The notes under the pieces were generated by a model. It saw nothing but the letters and a program-made list of their open reading frames with translations, was not told where the DNA came from and ran no database searches. A program made the translations under genes and the position numbers. Below are positions 50,532-59,770 of a DNA stretch of 64,000 bases, piece after piece. The stretch is from Neobacillus terrae (GTDB lineage Bacteria > Bacillota > Bacilli > Bacillales > Cytobacillaceae), in NCBI RefSeq assembly GCF_011393025.1, contig NZ_JAAOEO010000005.1, forward strand, positions 248,001 to 312,000, written 5' to 3'. Numbering within the stretch: position 1 is the first letter of the stretch; every line of letters begins with the position of its first letter.

Positions 50532-50906
50532 CTATTTATTTGGAAATGAGAGCAGTTCATGATCACCATCAACATTGGTACAATTGGTGAGAATATACTT
50601 TTTAAACGCTTCTGTTTTAAACACCATATTTTTGCAGTTAAATTTTCCAATAAACTTTCCATCTACACTATTCGAAACATGAATGTCTTTTCCATTGAAC
50701 GTTAATGTTGTTACACCGCGTTGTCCCTCTATCCCATACTGAACATAATTAATTTTGGCTTCTTTTTGATTCTTTACATTTTCTACAAATCTATTTATGC
50801 CTTCCAGATTTTGAATATCATTATGTTTATTTATTACTTCCTCCATATTATTGGGAGAACATCCCACTATTCCCAAAACAATAAGAAAGATCAATAAAAC
50901 CTTCAT
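50532..50906 (-). CDS. DUF4362 lipoprotein
   Basis: 124 residues from ATG 50906 after GAGAGGGGTG. Signal peptide and lipobox KVLLIFLIVLGIVGC. The mature part has the DUF4362 pattern: VINKHNDIQNLEGINRFVEN, VKNQKEAKINYVQYGIEGQR, TLTFNGKDIHVSNSVDGKF, then a C-terminal Cys pair (KFNCKNM and ILTNCTN). It is anchored on the outer membrane face, function unknown. It is convergent with the Spo0E-like gene, only 5 bases apart. Confidence 0.85.
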   Translation of the reverse strand: MKVLLIFLIVLGIVGCSPNNMEEVINKHNDIQNLEGINRFVENVKNQKEAKINYVQYGIEGQRGVTTLTFNGKDIHVSNSVDGKFIGKFNCKNMVFKTEAFKKYILTNCTNVDGDHELLSFPNK

Positions 50907-50943
50907 ATTTTCACCCCTCTCCTTCTTAGACGTGAAGACTTTT

Positions 50944-51200
50944 TTAAAAGTTACTTTTAAATCGAATATAGAAAAAAATGAAAACCACATAAATAACCGT
51001 CGCACTCACAAAAGTTATTAGATTAAACTTAGGAGAAATAACGTAACCAAACACTGCTTGATTTTGAAGAGTGTTGACCTGGTCAAATTCAATTTGGGGT
51101 AATATAAGCTTGTTTTTATATAGCCTATTAAAAACAAAAATACAAAATATATTAAGTGAATGATGACTGAACCAAAAACTGCTTTAAATATTATTCTCAT
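50944..51200 (-). pseudogene. Small membrane protein broken by a one-base deletion
   Basis: The first frame from ATG 51200 reads RIIFKAVFGSVIIHLIYFVF and GYIKTSLYYPK, then goes out of frame. The next frame continues IEFDQVNTLQNQAVFGYVIS, FNLITFVSATVIYVVFIFFY and ends IRFKSNF at 50944. Restoring one A in the run at CCCCAAATTG rejoins them into an 85-residue two-helix protein. It lies 38 bases upstream of the DUF4362 gene in the same orientation. Family not recognised. Confidence 0.6.
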
Positions 51201-51314
51201 ATCTGACTCCCCTATTTTTGATTGTTGTATCAATTCATTCCTTGGTAAGTTTCTTCTGTTTTTGTTATGATTTTCCTATAAGAATATCACTAAATTACAA
51301 GGGGACTTTTATGT

Positions 51315-52169
51315 ATGAGACGCGGGATATCACTGCTTATAATAGCAACACTTCTTTGGGGTGGTAATTACATATGTGGAAGGTTTTTAGGACAGGCATT
51401 ACCCTCAACTTTACTTAATACAATACGTTGGGCTATTTCTACCTTAATACTTGTAGGGATTATGGCTTTTTATAAAAAGAAATTGCCTGTTTTCTCAAAA
51501 TGGAAGGAACTTCTCGTGCTAGGCTTCTTCGGTGTGTTTGCATTTTCAACCTTGAACTACCTAGGTTTAAGGTCAATAAGTGCCTCACAGGCTGGTATGA
51601 TTTCTGCTGGTATACCAGTTGCAATCTTGATTTTTACACCCATAGTTTTAAAAGAGCAAGTTAAATTAAAAGCATGGATGGGTACCGCGATTTCCATTGC
51701 TGGCGTTATTATTTTGCTGCAAGGGAAACACCAGGCTCATTCACAGGGAACAATCATTGGGGACATTGAAATTGTCTTATCGTGTTTGGCTTGGGGGCTG
51801 TATACCGTTCTCGGTAAACGGTATGGAAAACAGATTGACCCGCTAACAATGACTGCAGGTTCTGCCTTCTATGGCACAATTCTAAGTGCCATCAGTTGTA
51901 TTGGTACTGTAAAAACAAATATGATCCACATGTCAGCCAACGCTTGGCTCGCAGTTCTTTATGTCAGTACATTCGCATCAGTAGGGGCTTATTTCTCGTG
52001 GAACGCTGGTGTGAAAATTGTTGGTGCAGGAAAAGCCGCCCCATTTATTAATCTGCTTCCAGTATGGACAGTCATTTTTGGTATTCTGTTATTAAATGAA
52101 CAAATATCTTTGATGTCATTAATCGGTGGAATTATTACAATTATAGGTGCTGTTTTGGCTAGCCTGTGA
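51315..52169 (+). CDS. DMT-family (EamA) transporter
   Basis: 284 residues with ten hydrophobic helices in two EamA repeats. Typical words: LLWGGNYICGRFLGQALPS in TM1 (about residues 14-32), LRSISASQAGMISAGIPVAI, LSCLAWGLYTVLGKRYGK at the start of the second repeat (about 157-174), and AAPFINLLPVWTVIFGILLL with NEQISLMSLIGG. These proteins export amino acids or other metabolites through the cytoplasmic membrane. Substrate unknown. AAGGGG lies about 10 bases before the ATG. Own terminator downstream. Confidence 0.92.
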   Translation: MRRGISLLIIATLLWGGNYICGRFLGQALPSTLLNTIRWAISTLILVGIMAFYKKKLPVFSKWKELLVLGFFGVFAFSTLNYLGLRSISASQAGMISAGIPVAILIFTPIVLKEQVKLKAWMGTAISIAGVIILLQGKHQAHSQGTIIGDIEIVLSCLAWGLYTVLGKRYGKQIDPLTMTAGSAFYGTILSAISCIGTVKTNMIHMSANAWLAVLYVSTFASVGAYFSWNAGVKIVGAGKAAPFINLLPVWTVIFGILLLNEQISLMSLIGGIITIIGAVLASL

Positions 52170-52335
52170 TAATCCTTTCTTTCTTTCAGGAAAATAATCA
52201 AACAGGCAAATTTTGATTCTCCGAAAAAAATTCAAATGAAAATTATTGCCTTCCGACCCTGTATCGCCCAATCAAATTAAAGCATTTTATTATATAATAT
52301 GTATAAATTAAGCCTTCAACCAGCCAGTTTATCTT

Positions 52336-52355
52336 AGGAACCTTGAAAGGTTCCT
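52336..52355 (+). terminator. Intrinsic terminator
   Basis: AGGAACCT and AGGTTCCT pair with a 4-base loop, followed by TTTTT. It lies about 170 bases after the DMT transporter gene. Confidence 0.8.
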
Positions 52356-52394
52356 TTTTTAATGGATAAGAAAGTGTAAAGTTTTACCTTTTAA

Positions 52395-52650
52395 ATTGTC
52401 TAGCTCCAGCGCTCAGCGAGTTTTCATCTTTGTAAAGCTTCCTTGAATATCTTGCATCAAGTATGACCTCTAGGTGATACTTGGTGCAGCTAGTGTCCAT
52501 CCCGCTTCTCCCTACGATATGTCAACATCGAAATGCTTTGCATTTCGTTTATCCTTTATCTCAGTCGAAGTGGAGGCCCACAGGACGTGGCGACGTTAGC
52601 CTTTCTTCAAATGGCCATACGTCGGTGAACGGGCGCTTGCGCTCTTCTTA
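52395..52650 (-). repeat. Divergent member of the dispersed intergenic repeat family (copy D)
   Basis: The reverse complement has the same outline as copies A-C: GAGCGCAAGCGCCCG, GAAAGGCTAACGTCGCCACG, TCCTGTGGGCC, GCTGAGCGCTGGAGCTAGAC. The middle is different and includes the palindrome CGAAATGCAAAGCATTTCG. Gene-like frames here are chance. Confidence 0.6.
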
Positions 52651-52863
52651 TTCACACAGAATATCAAATGGCATTTTTAAAGAAACTACACCTTTGTCAA
52701 TAAGAAAGTACTTCTGCTCACCCGTTTACCTCTTCCTTACTAGCATGAAAGCTTATAAGTCTTACTGTTTTCATTATTGGGTTATATTACGAATAATTTA
52801 TTTTCTTTAAATTGGGGAAAGAAAAAAGTAATAATAAGTTCTTAGTTTTCAATTAAAAGATAA
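52651..52863. other. Intergenic region between repeat copy D and the DinB terminator
   Basis: A/T-rich, no supported feature. Confidence 0.35.
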
Positions 52864-52895
52864 AAAACTGCACACTAATTTCTATGTGCAGTTTT
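52864..52895 (-). terminator. Intrinsic terminator of the DinB gene
   Basis: AAAACTGCACA and TGTGCAGTTTT form an 11-bp perfect stem around a 10-base loop, with a TTTTTTATC tail on the minus strand. Confidence 0.85.
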
Positions 52896-52965
52896 CAATT
52901 AAATACATATCGGAGACGGTGAAACCCAATAATATGAATTATGACCAAATCTCAAACTTACTTTA

Positions 52966-53451
52966 TTAAATTAATTTTCCCTTCAACTCTTCAATCTGAG
53001 CAAGATGTCTTTTTTCATGTAACCCAACAAACGGTATCCATTGTTTTAAACTTAAATCACCAAACGCCGGATGCGGAAAGGCCCGCTTTTTTAATAATGA
53101 TTTATCAGCATCATTCACCAGCTTAGTTAAACCTTCTCTTGATTGTGAAAGCTTATTTTTCATTTCTTCTAGAGTAATAAACTCGTTGGAAGGAACCACA
53201 AATGATGGTGCGCCTATTTTTGTTGATCGAATAACCGCTAATTCAATTGGCTTAGGATCTACAACCTTCTCCTTTCCAGTTGCCAATTCACGAGAAATTG
53301 ATTGAGTAATTACCTGCTCCATTAAATAAAGGTGATCTAGCACCTGCATTATCGACCATCTGTCCTCTTCCAACTGCTCATTCAATTGTTCGTCAGAAAG
53401 ACCTCTCACAGATATTAAAATTTCTTGTCTAATTTTATTATTTTCTTCCAT
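52966..53451 (-). CDS. DinB-family protein
   Basis: 161 residues. Four-helix DinB fold: EILISVRGLSDEQLNEQLEE, WSIMQVLDHLYLMEQVITQS with the first metal His (about residue 39), NEFITLEEMKNKLSQSREGL, and the HEKRHLAQIEEL pair near the C-terminus (about 145-156). The three histidines form the metal site typical of these proteins, many of which are thiol-S-transferases using bacillithiol. Substrate unknown. Cytosolic, single gene. Confidence 0.88.
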   Translation of the reverse strand: MEENNKIRQEILISVRGLSDEQLNEQLEEDRWSIMQVLDHLYLMEQVITQSISRELATGKEKVVDPKPIELAVIRSTKIGAPSFVVPSNEFITLEEMKNKLSQSREGLTKLVNDADKSLLKKRAFPHPAFGDLSLKQWIPFVGLHEKRHLAQIEELKGKLI

Positions 53452-53815
53452 AGCTCGTTCACACCCATTCCAAATTTATAATTTTATTAAATCTAAAAAA
53501 GCTCTTTTGATTCCATTTTAGTAGAGTGTAAACATCTTAAGTTTTATTTATTAGTAGGTACTTCGGTCTGTAACTTATTGTTTCAATTTTCCGTTTCCCT
53601 AAATTCATCTTTTTCATAAAGGTCTGCCCGCATATCTTTGTTTTAAAGCTATTTTCTTTCTTACAAGGTATATAATTAAATGTATATAAAGTATGTTATC
53701 AGTCGGATTTGATTCTATAAGTTCTTTCTATTCTAACAAACTCGCAAAGCTAAATTCAATTTTCAAAAAGACATCTCTGATTAAAAAGGAATGCACATGG
53801 TCGAAAGTATAACAA
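53452..53815. other. Intergenic region downstream of the TOMM cluster
   Basis: About 360 A/T-rich bases between the end of the SagB-like gene and the DinB start. No strong hairpin for the TOMM operon end and no immunity-like frame were found. Confidence 0.4.
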
Positions 53816-55393
53816 CTAGGTACGCAAACTTCCTTTTAACCAGGCACGGGGGCGGTATGGACCAACCGGAATTTGAATTAAGCTGGTCTTTCCCCTCGAA
53901 CTAATTTTATAAAGATCATCACATTGATTTGCATCGAATCCGAGCAGTGGATGACCTCCCATTCCTAAGGCACACGCCGACAAGAGCAGCCGCTGAACAA
54001 GAATGCCGGCTTCCATCTGCTGGATGCGATATCCTCTATATCCTAATTTCTTAATAAGGTAATCCTTTTCTCCAACGGCATGCAAACACAGTGGGACTTG
54101 ATACAAATTAACATTTGGCATGGTTAAACCAAATTGTAAAAACTCCCTATAATCCCCTTCGGTTATTCTGTTAAGCGAATGGGTGCTATAGTCATAAGAG
54201 TAGGCACCATTTGGAAGTCCCTCTACGTTATAAAAGGTGCCATACAAAGAAACCCGATTCTCAACATTCTCATCTGTGTCATCAAGGTCATTCTGATAAA
54301 TGAAGGTATATGTTTCATTTAACAATGCTGATAATTGTGTTTGACTCACTTTTCCGATAGTAAAATCAATATCTGGAGAATACCGCTTTCTGCAAACAGA
54401 GGCCAGGTCGTATGAAAAAAGCTCCTTACGTGGCAGCAAGACAATCTCAGTATCTAACGCATGTTTCACACTTTTCTTTTGGTTTATCTTCACAAACGAG
54501 TTCGTTGTTTCATACATTGATGCTTCATTAAGTTCTTTTAGCACAGGATAATCCATTACTCTCTTTGATCGGTTATAAGAAGTATGCTTTAATAAGGCAA
54601 CTTCACTGCTCAAGTCATCGGCAGAAATCTTTTCTTCATTTTTATGAACACCATCCGCACAATTGATTAATTGATGAATCGATAATGGAATTATGGCGTA
54701 TACACTTTCATCCTGTTCGGATAGTCCAAGCAAATGATTGATAGCCCGGTCAAGAAATTGATAGCAAACCCGATTGGAGAAGCTCATCTGTTTCGCCACT
54801 TCTAACAATTGCCCAATCAGAACTCCTGCATCTAAGCCCTGGAGCCGGTATGAAAAGTTATTATACTTATAAAAATTTTTCCAAAACACAGTTGAAATAA
54901 ACACAGCTCCAAAACAGTCTGAAAGATCGCTTCCATTTCCCAGACTTCTGGATAAGTAGGAATCATAATTCCCTTTTCGAAGCAGGATGAGGCGGTGATG
55001 AGCGGCACTGTAATGATAAATTCCTTCTGGCACTTCCTCCAATTTTAAATAAACGTATAATTCACTTGGATACAACCCCCCGCCAGAGGGAACAAAACGG
55101 CGCAAAGACTGGTTCCTCTCTTCTGCAGAACCTCCGGAATTTGCAGACTGAGAGTATTGAGTTATACCATATACATACCACAGGAATTGACCTACCTTTT
55201 TCAGACTAGGTTTGCCATCAAAAGCCCGATGCGTAATTGATAATGGCACCTCTGGCGGAAGCGGATACTCAGGCAAGCCTCGATACAATTTATATGAAAG
55301 GGGCGCATCTTCCCAATCCACCTCCCAATCCGGCGGAAAGATTTTTTCCGTATCAAAATGAAGGTTGTGTAGAAAAGTTTCAAGCTTCAACAT
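53816..55393 (-). CDS. sagB: SagB-type TOMM dehydrogenase, double nitroreductase-like
   Basis: 525 residues, roughly twice a single nitroreductase. The first half has RRFVPSGGGLYPSELYVYLK (about residues 97-116), GIYHYSAAHHRLILL and LQGLDAGVLIGQLLEVAKQM. The second half has TYTFIYQNDL..., GAYSYDYSTHSLNRI, GYRIQQMEAGILVQRLLLSA and GMGGHPLLGFDANQCDDLYK. This is the FMN-dependent dehydrogenase that oxidises azolines to thiazoles and oxazoles in TOMM peptides. It is last in a three-gene operon, 19 bases after the YcaO gene. Cytosolic. Confidence 0.92.
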   Translation of the reverse strand: MLKLETFLHNLHFDTEKIFPPDWEVDWEDAPLSYKLYRGLPEYPLPPEVPLSITHRAFDGKPSLKKVGQFLWYVYGITQYSQSANSGGSAEERNQSLRRFVPSGGGLYPSELYVYLKLEEVPEGIYHYSAAHHRLILLRKGNYDSYLSRSLGNGSDLSDCFGAVFISTVFWKNFYKYNNFSYRLQGLDAGVLIGQLLEVAKQMSFSNRVCYQFLDRAINHLLGLSEQDESVYAIIPLSIHQLINCADGVHKNEEKISADDLSSEVALLKHTSYNRSKRVMDYPVLKELNEASMYETTNSFVKINQKKSVKHALDTEIVLLPRKELFSYDLASVCRKRYSPDIDFTIGKVSQTQLSALLNETYTFIYQNDLDDTDENVENRVSLYGTFYNVEGLPNGAYSYDYSTHSLNRITEGDYREFLQFGLTMPNVNLYQVPLCLHAVGEKDYLIKKLGYRGYRIQQMEAGILVQRLLLSACALGMGGHPLLGFDANQCDDLYKISSRGKTSLIQIPVGPYRPRAWLKGSLRT

Positions 55394-55412
55394 TTTGCCT
55401 CCTGCTCTCCCA

Positions 55413-57353
55413 TTATGGGAACGGATGAGGATATGGATTTAGCTGTGCATACGATAACGGCTGCTCCTTAAATCCAAGCTTCTTCGGCACCGTAAGTACC
55501 CTCTCCAATCCTTGTAAACGGGTAAGGTGATATCCAAAGGTCATTGGCAGCATTCCAGGAATTATGACCTTAACGCAGTATAATCCATTACGTTTCGTTA
55601 TCGGAGACGTTTGGTCAACTACAATAACCTCAAGGTTTAACTGTCGGAACCTCATAAGAATATCCTGGAGATCATCCTTCAAATCCGGATTTTCAGGAGT
55701 CTTCTTAAATTCCTCTGCAAACGTACGTAAAGGACGATGATCCTCCAAAATAAAACTGAGCCGTTCCTCTGCTTCCCTCAAACCGTACAGCATCCCGTGG
55801 TCATCCATATTACGAACCGCGAAAGGATCAAGCAGCATTCCTTCATATTTCTTACGATTTTCCTCTAATTTTTCATCATGCCTATACATCATTCCCGCAA
55901 GCTCGTATATCGTGCTTTTAACAGCCTTTACAGGATCAGGGTTAGCACCGGCTGCACAAATAAGGTTCAGGCCCTTGGATTTTCTGTTTTTTGCCACTGC
56001 CCATACACTTGGAATACCGTGTTCCATCGTTGAATTGTAAAAATGAAGGTCATATCCAGTTACGTCACGAATTCGGTCGACCATCAGCTGTAATTCCTTA
56101 TCGTTAGAAGATCTAAGGTCTAGTTTCGGAAGGGGGAGTTTAGCATACCAGGTTAACAAAAATGAGTCTCGTTCGACGACCTCCATAATAGCATGGAAAA
56201 TAGCTTCCTCGAGGCTTCCCCCTAAAGCACATCCGTTGGAGGTTTCATAAACAAAACCCTCACCATGGCCTAAACTGTAATAAGCGAGTAATTCAGGTAC
56301 TAGTACCGGCCTTTCCTGTAAAAATGAATATCCCCAGACCCAATTCATTGGCTGATTCGGAAGAAATGGTTTAAATGGGAAATCAGGCTTTTCATATTGT
56401 TCCTTTTCATGTAATCCTACTCTTAAAGGATTAAGGGCTATATCCCTTATATTTTGATAACTATCGTGAACTACAGTTTTTTTGCCTCTTGGCTCAATCC
56501 CGCAATATCGCTCTAACCCCTCTAATATGGCAGTGAGTTCACTCATCTCATAAGAGTTGGACCTTCCGGCTACTCCCTCGTTCGCTCCAAACAAAGGCAT
56601 GTTTACATAGACATCAGCAAATGGCAGAGTGACATCCTGCATTTTCCCATTCATAACCCCAGTTCGAAAATCCAGATAATCTTTCACGAGTACTGTTTTA
56701 AATTCATCCATCGAACGGCATCGGTAACCTTCACGATTGATTTTAGGACTGGATTGTAATCTAATTTGAGCTAATTCAGGGTTGTCTTCCGGTAACGGAC
56801 TGCAGTTCGGGCACTTTGGATCAGGCAGAAAAATGTGGCTGGAGTTTATTAACGTCCTTAGGTTCGTGATGTATATTCCTTCTTCTAGGAAAGTATGATT
56901 ACCGTTAAGGATCTTTTGTACTTCGTTTTTTAGCAGCAATGTCATCTGCAATAGTCCCGTACGGGATGACCATGCATCCCGCTTTATCCCTCCTTTTTCG
57001 GCCATTATCATCTGAAGCTGCCACGTCTCTTGCTGTTCAGGTCCAGCTGTCATCCTCCGTAATTCTGCACAACGAGAACATCCCGGTTTATTTGGTCGTA
57101 CTAACGGTCCAATGATTCCCTCCCCAAACATGACGAAACCCATAACCCACGGGATTCGCAGGGTCCGGAGTTTTTCTTCCGCCTTTTGATGTTCAGATGG
57201 ATACCAGGCATCGTGAAGCACAAGAGCTAACTCCGTTTCTATAGTTACTTCTTCCAAATTGCTGATTCGGCCAACCTTATACTGCTCGGACAAATGTTCA
57301 TGGACCCATTCTGCTAATAAGCCATCTCCGTAAATTTGAATTTGAGCAGCCAT
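55413..57353 (-). CDS. TOMM cyclodehydratase: ThiF-like leader-binding domain fused to YcaO
   Basis: 646 residues. Residues ~1-195 are an E1/ThiF-like leader-binding domain with zinc cysteines CSRCAELRR (about 92-100) and CPNCSPLP (about 182-189). Residues ~210-646 are YcaO: EGVAGRSNSYEMSELTAILEGLERYCG (about 262-288), GHGEGFVYETSNGCALGGSLEEAIFHAIMEVVERDSFLL and GANPDPVKAVKSTIYELAG, the ATP-binding Glu-rich blocks. The proline-rich end NPYPHPFP is the usual C-terminus of peptide-modifying YcaO proteins. It uses ATP to cyclise Cys/Ser/Thr of the precursor to azolines. Its start overlaps the stop of the upstream gene by one base. Confidence 0.93.
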   Translation of the reverse strand: MAAQIQIYGDGLLAEWVHEHLSEQYKVGRISNLEEVTIETELALVLHDAWYPSEHQKAEEKLRTLRIPWVMGFVMFGEGIIGPLVRPNKPGCSRCAELRRMTAGPEQQETWQLQMIMAEKGGIKRDAWSSRTGLLQMTLLLKNEVQKILNGNHTFLEEGIYITNLRTLINSSHIFLPDPKCPNCSPLPEDNPELAQIRLQSSPKINREGYRCRSMDEFKTVLVKDYLDFRTGVMNGKMQDVTLPFADVYVNMPLFGANEGVAGRSNSYEMSELTAILEGLERYCGIEPRGKKTVVHDSYQNIRDIALNPLRVGLHEKEQYEKPDFPFKPFLPNQPMNWVWGYSFLQERPVLVPELLAYYSLGHGEGFVYETSNGCALGGSLEEAIFHAIMEVVERDSFLLTWYAKLPLPKLDLRSSNDKELQLMVDRIRDVTGYDLHFYNSTMEHGIPSVWAVAKNRKSKGLNLICAAGANPDPVKAVKSTIYELAGMMYRHDEKLEENRKKYEGMLLDPFAVRNMDDHGMLYGLREAEERLSFILEDHRPLRTFAEEFKKTPENPDLKDDLQDILMRFRQLNLEVIVVDQTSPITKRNGLYCVKVIIPGMLPMTFGYHLTRLQGLERVLTVPKKLGFKEQPLSYAQLNPYPHPFP

Positions 57354-59278
57354 CAGGATTCCTCCTCTCGTAACTGCACACCAAAGACCCCAGCCAATTC
57401 ATGCTTTAAAAATGGTTCGAATGAAAGATCATAAACCATGAGTCTCTTGTTTTTTCTGTTCAGATTCTTAATGGAGGTTTGTAATAGCTGAATATGTGTT
57501 AGTTCATCCAAAGAAGGTATATCCAGTTTGAAATCCTTTTCATTTAGGTAAACCGTTGATTCCGTTCTCCAGTCAATTGAATTAGGATCTTGATGATTCA
57601 AAAGCGCATTTTGCAACGCCCCCCTTAAGGCCAGAGTTGGATTTAAGCCTGGACTGCTGTATCGACGGCCATCCGTACAGACCCAAATCACGGGGAATCC
57701 CATAACATCTTTTTCAAAACCTATAACCGGTGCACCATTTAAGGAAGTCAGAGCGTTTAAATAATAACTGCAGCGCTGATCCTCTATTTTTCCCAAGTGT
57801 ACACGAAAAGAAGTGTAAAGATGATCTCTTGCACTGTTTCTCAATTCCTCCTCTAATTTAGCTTGCAAGCCCCTGCAAACAGCTTCTTCGATGGTTTCCC
57901 CAGCACCTATGCCCATTGATCCAGAGGCACTTTTTTCTTTCTGACTTTGAAATTCGCTGATCAGTTGTGAAACATACAGTTCAATCCCAGCTAATCCAGC
58001 TTCCCTTTTGGCCTCCTCATGTGTAAAACCCGAACAAACGACCTTTGGCAGTAGCTCTGCAGGTCCTTCTGACAATGGGTTGACTGTTTGAACATAGCAC
58101 ATGGGAAGAGGAAGCTGTTTTAAGTTTCTTTCCTCCCAAAGGTGGAATATCCCTATTTCTTCAGAAGTTAATAGACTAAAATGTTCCAGGAGTCTGCTTG
58201 GCTCCTCTTTTTTATTCCTCTCTTGCTCAATTCTTTCATCAAGGTTTTCCACCAGTCTAGGAGAAAAACTTATGTTTGCAGCCAATGGATGCGGCAGGAA
58301 TGATATCCAGTCCCCTTCCAGCGTTTCGAGGTTTAATAAGTAAATTTGATTACTTTGATTTGAACCTGCAATTCCAGTGGCTTTTTTGAAAAACTCAAAA
58401 ACCGTCACATTTGTTAAAATGGAAGCGGCAATTGGTGAGAATGTTTGCAGCTGAACATCTGGCCTCAATGCAGATTGATGGATACGGCGCCATGCGGACT
58501 CCCAGCATCCATCAGATTCGTGATGAACCAAAGGCCCAGCAAGTCCCACCTGTTCCAGACAGATTGCGGGCATAAATACCTTCTTTTGATTTTTACAAAC
58601 CATATTCAGATTTCTAAGTTCATCTACATCCGATGAAGCATATAGTATCCAATCATATGGCTGAACAGCCTTATGCCAAAAGCTTTTCTCCTCCACTCTT
58701 TTAAATGGAATCTGCTCGACCATCACCTCAGAGTCATCCTTCCTGGCATTGTGAACCAGTTCTTGAATACGCACTTGATTTGCAGTCTCAAAATCAGTTT
58801 CTATAAAATGGAATTTAGGAAGTCCCGATTCAAGTAATGCGGATGCGAGCGAAACCAAAAAAGGTCCAGACCCGACAGCCAAAACTTTTGCCTGTCGATA
58901 TTCTTGAAAACGGTGTGCTGCTGAGTCCTTAAAATTTTCGATAAACTCAATTTGTGACGCATACTTTCCAAGCACAAAGCGATTTAATTGGTGTGGTCTA
59001 TCTTTGCTTATATCTCGAATATAACCATTCTTGTACAGCGCCTCTCCAATCTCATATATCCTGTTCTGATAGGGAAGCGTTAATCCCTCTGTAAGCTCTC
59101 CCAATGTCAGCTCCCCGTTAAACATTGGCATTAGTTTTTCAATCCATTGATAAATTGTTCCTCCTTCCATTCGGAATGAACTCATGTTATTTCTAAAATA
59201 CACGCCACCTTGTGGATCAGGCAGATAAAATGTATCCCTTTTTACCTTAAGACGTGAGTATGAGGTCAGATTTTCCAT
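57353..59278 (-). CDS. Putative thiazole-containing bacteriocin maturation protein (ThiF-like)
   Basis: 641 residues, start ATG after GGAGGAGCT. An E1-like Rossmann segment AKVLAVGSGPFLVSLASALL (about residues 130-149) is followed by FHFIETDFETANQVRIQELV and a C-terminal domain with GSMGIGAGETIEEAVCRGLQ and SPGLNPTLALRGALQNALL. The latter resembles a second YcaO-like or docking module. This matches the large ThiF-like protein conserved in heterocycloanthracin loci, next to the YcaO fusion. Its exact role (leader recognition or cyclisation partner) is inferred from the family. First gene of the enzyme operon. The precursor gene lies upstream beyond a repeat. Confidence 0.9.
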   Translation of the reverse strand: MENLTSYSRLKVKRDTFYLPDPQGGVYFRNNMSSFRMEGGTIYQWIEKLMPMFNGELTLGELTEGLTLPYQNRIYEIGEALYKNGYIRDISKDRPHQLNRFVLGKYASQIEFIENFKDSAAHRFQEYRQAKVLAVGSGPFLVSLASALLESGLPKFHFIETDFETANQVRIQELVHNARKDDSEVMVEQIPFKRVEEKSFWHKAVQPYDWILYASSDVDELRNLNMVCKNQKKVFMPAICLEQVGLAGPLVHHESDGCWESAWRRIHQSALRPDVQLQTFSPIAASILTNVTVFEFFKKATGIAGSNQSNQIYLLNLETLEGDWISFLPHPLAANISFSPRLVENLDERIEQERNKKEEPSRLLEHFSLLTSEEIGIFHLWEERNLKQLPLPMCYVQTVNPLSEGPAELLPKVVCSGFTHEEAKREAGLAGIELYVSQLISEFQSQKEKSASGSMGIGAGETIEEAVCRGLQAKLEEELRNSARDHLYTSFRVHLGKIEDQRCSYYLNALTSLNGAPVIGFEKDVMGFPVIWVCTDGRRYSSPGLNPTLALRGALQNALLNHQDPNSIDWRTESTVYLNEKDFKLDIPSLDELTHIQLLQTSIKNLNRKNKRLMVYDLSFEPFLKHELAGVFGVQLREEES

Positions 59279-59434
59279 TCAGCTCCTCCTTCATTCAACG
59301 TTCTTAGTAATCACTATTATTCTATGTACTTTTATTTGTCCATTATGATTAACGAACAAAAGGCGCAAGTGCCCCGATCAAATGATGAAAGGCTAAAATC
59401 GCCACGTCCTGTGGCAACGCCTTCCTGACCCACA

Positions 59435-59494
59435 TCCTCGAAAAAGCAAATGCTTTTTCTTCGTGCGATGCTTAAGCTGCCGAAGTTTTCCTTG
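59435..59494 (+). repeat. Covarying hairpin insert 1
   Basis: TCCTCG, hairpin AAAAAGC-aaat-GCTTTTT, CTTCGTGCGATGC, CGAAGTTTTCCTTG, then TCCTG. Removing TCCTCG...CCTTG restores the CCCACA-TCCTGTGGG of copy A. Confidence 0.75.
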
Positions 59495-59536
59495 TCCTGT
59501 GGGCCCACAACAGGCATAAGACGAATCACGTAGTCA

Positions 59537-59596
59537 TCCTCGGAAAAGCTAAAGCTTTTCCTTCGTGCGATGCGGATGCTTCCGAAGTTTTCCTTG
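59537..59596 (+). repeat. Covarying hairpin insert 2
   Basis: TCCTCG, hairpin GAAAAGC-taaa-GCTTTTC, CTTCGTGCGATGC, CGAAGTTTTCCTTG, then TCCTG. The two hairpin arms differ from insert 1 in matched fashion. Removing the unit restores the TCCTGATTTC of copy A. Confidence 0.75.
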
Positions 59597-59718
59597 TCCT
59601 GATTTCTGAAGTGATTTGGCTTATGACCCCGAGGGGCTGGGCGTTGGAGCTGGATTACAATAACCTAGTTCAAGTTATCCACAAGGTAAAAATCTATAAT
59701 TTCCTAAACGACAAGAAA

Positions 59719-59743
59719 GTGCCTCTGCATTATGCAGAGGCAC
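59719..59743 (-). terminator. Hairpin after the TOMM precursor gene
   Basis: GTGCCTCTGCA and TGCAGAGGCAC form an 11-bp perfect stem with a 3-base loop, followed on the minus strand by TTTCTTG. The short T-tract may allow partial read-through to the enzyme genes, as in other bacteriocin loci. Confidence 0.8.
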
Positions 59744-59770
59744 CTTCTTTTAAGTTTATATTGAAACCTG

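Larger units (their letters stand above)
59354..59711 (+). repeat. Dispersed intergenic repeat, copy C, with two inserts
   Basis: Same framework as copy A (25811-26050), from GAACAAAAGGCGCAAG to CTATAATTTCCTAAACGAC, but about 120 bp longer. The extra length is explained by two 60-bp inserts at 59435-59494 and 59537-59596. It separates the TOMM precursor from its modification genes. Confidence 0.85.

Noticed and set aside
52481..52810. 109-codon plus-strand frame
   Set aside because: It lies on repeat copy D, has no ribosome site and reads as low-complexity chance sequence.
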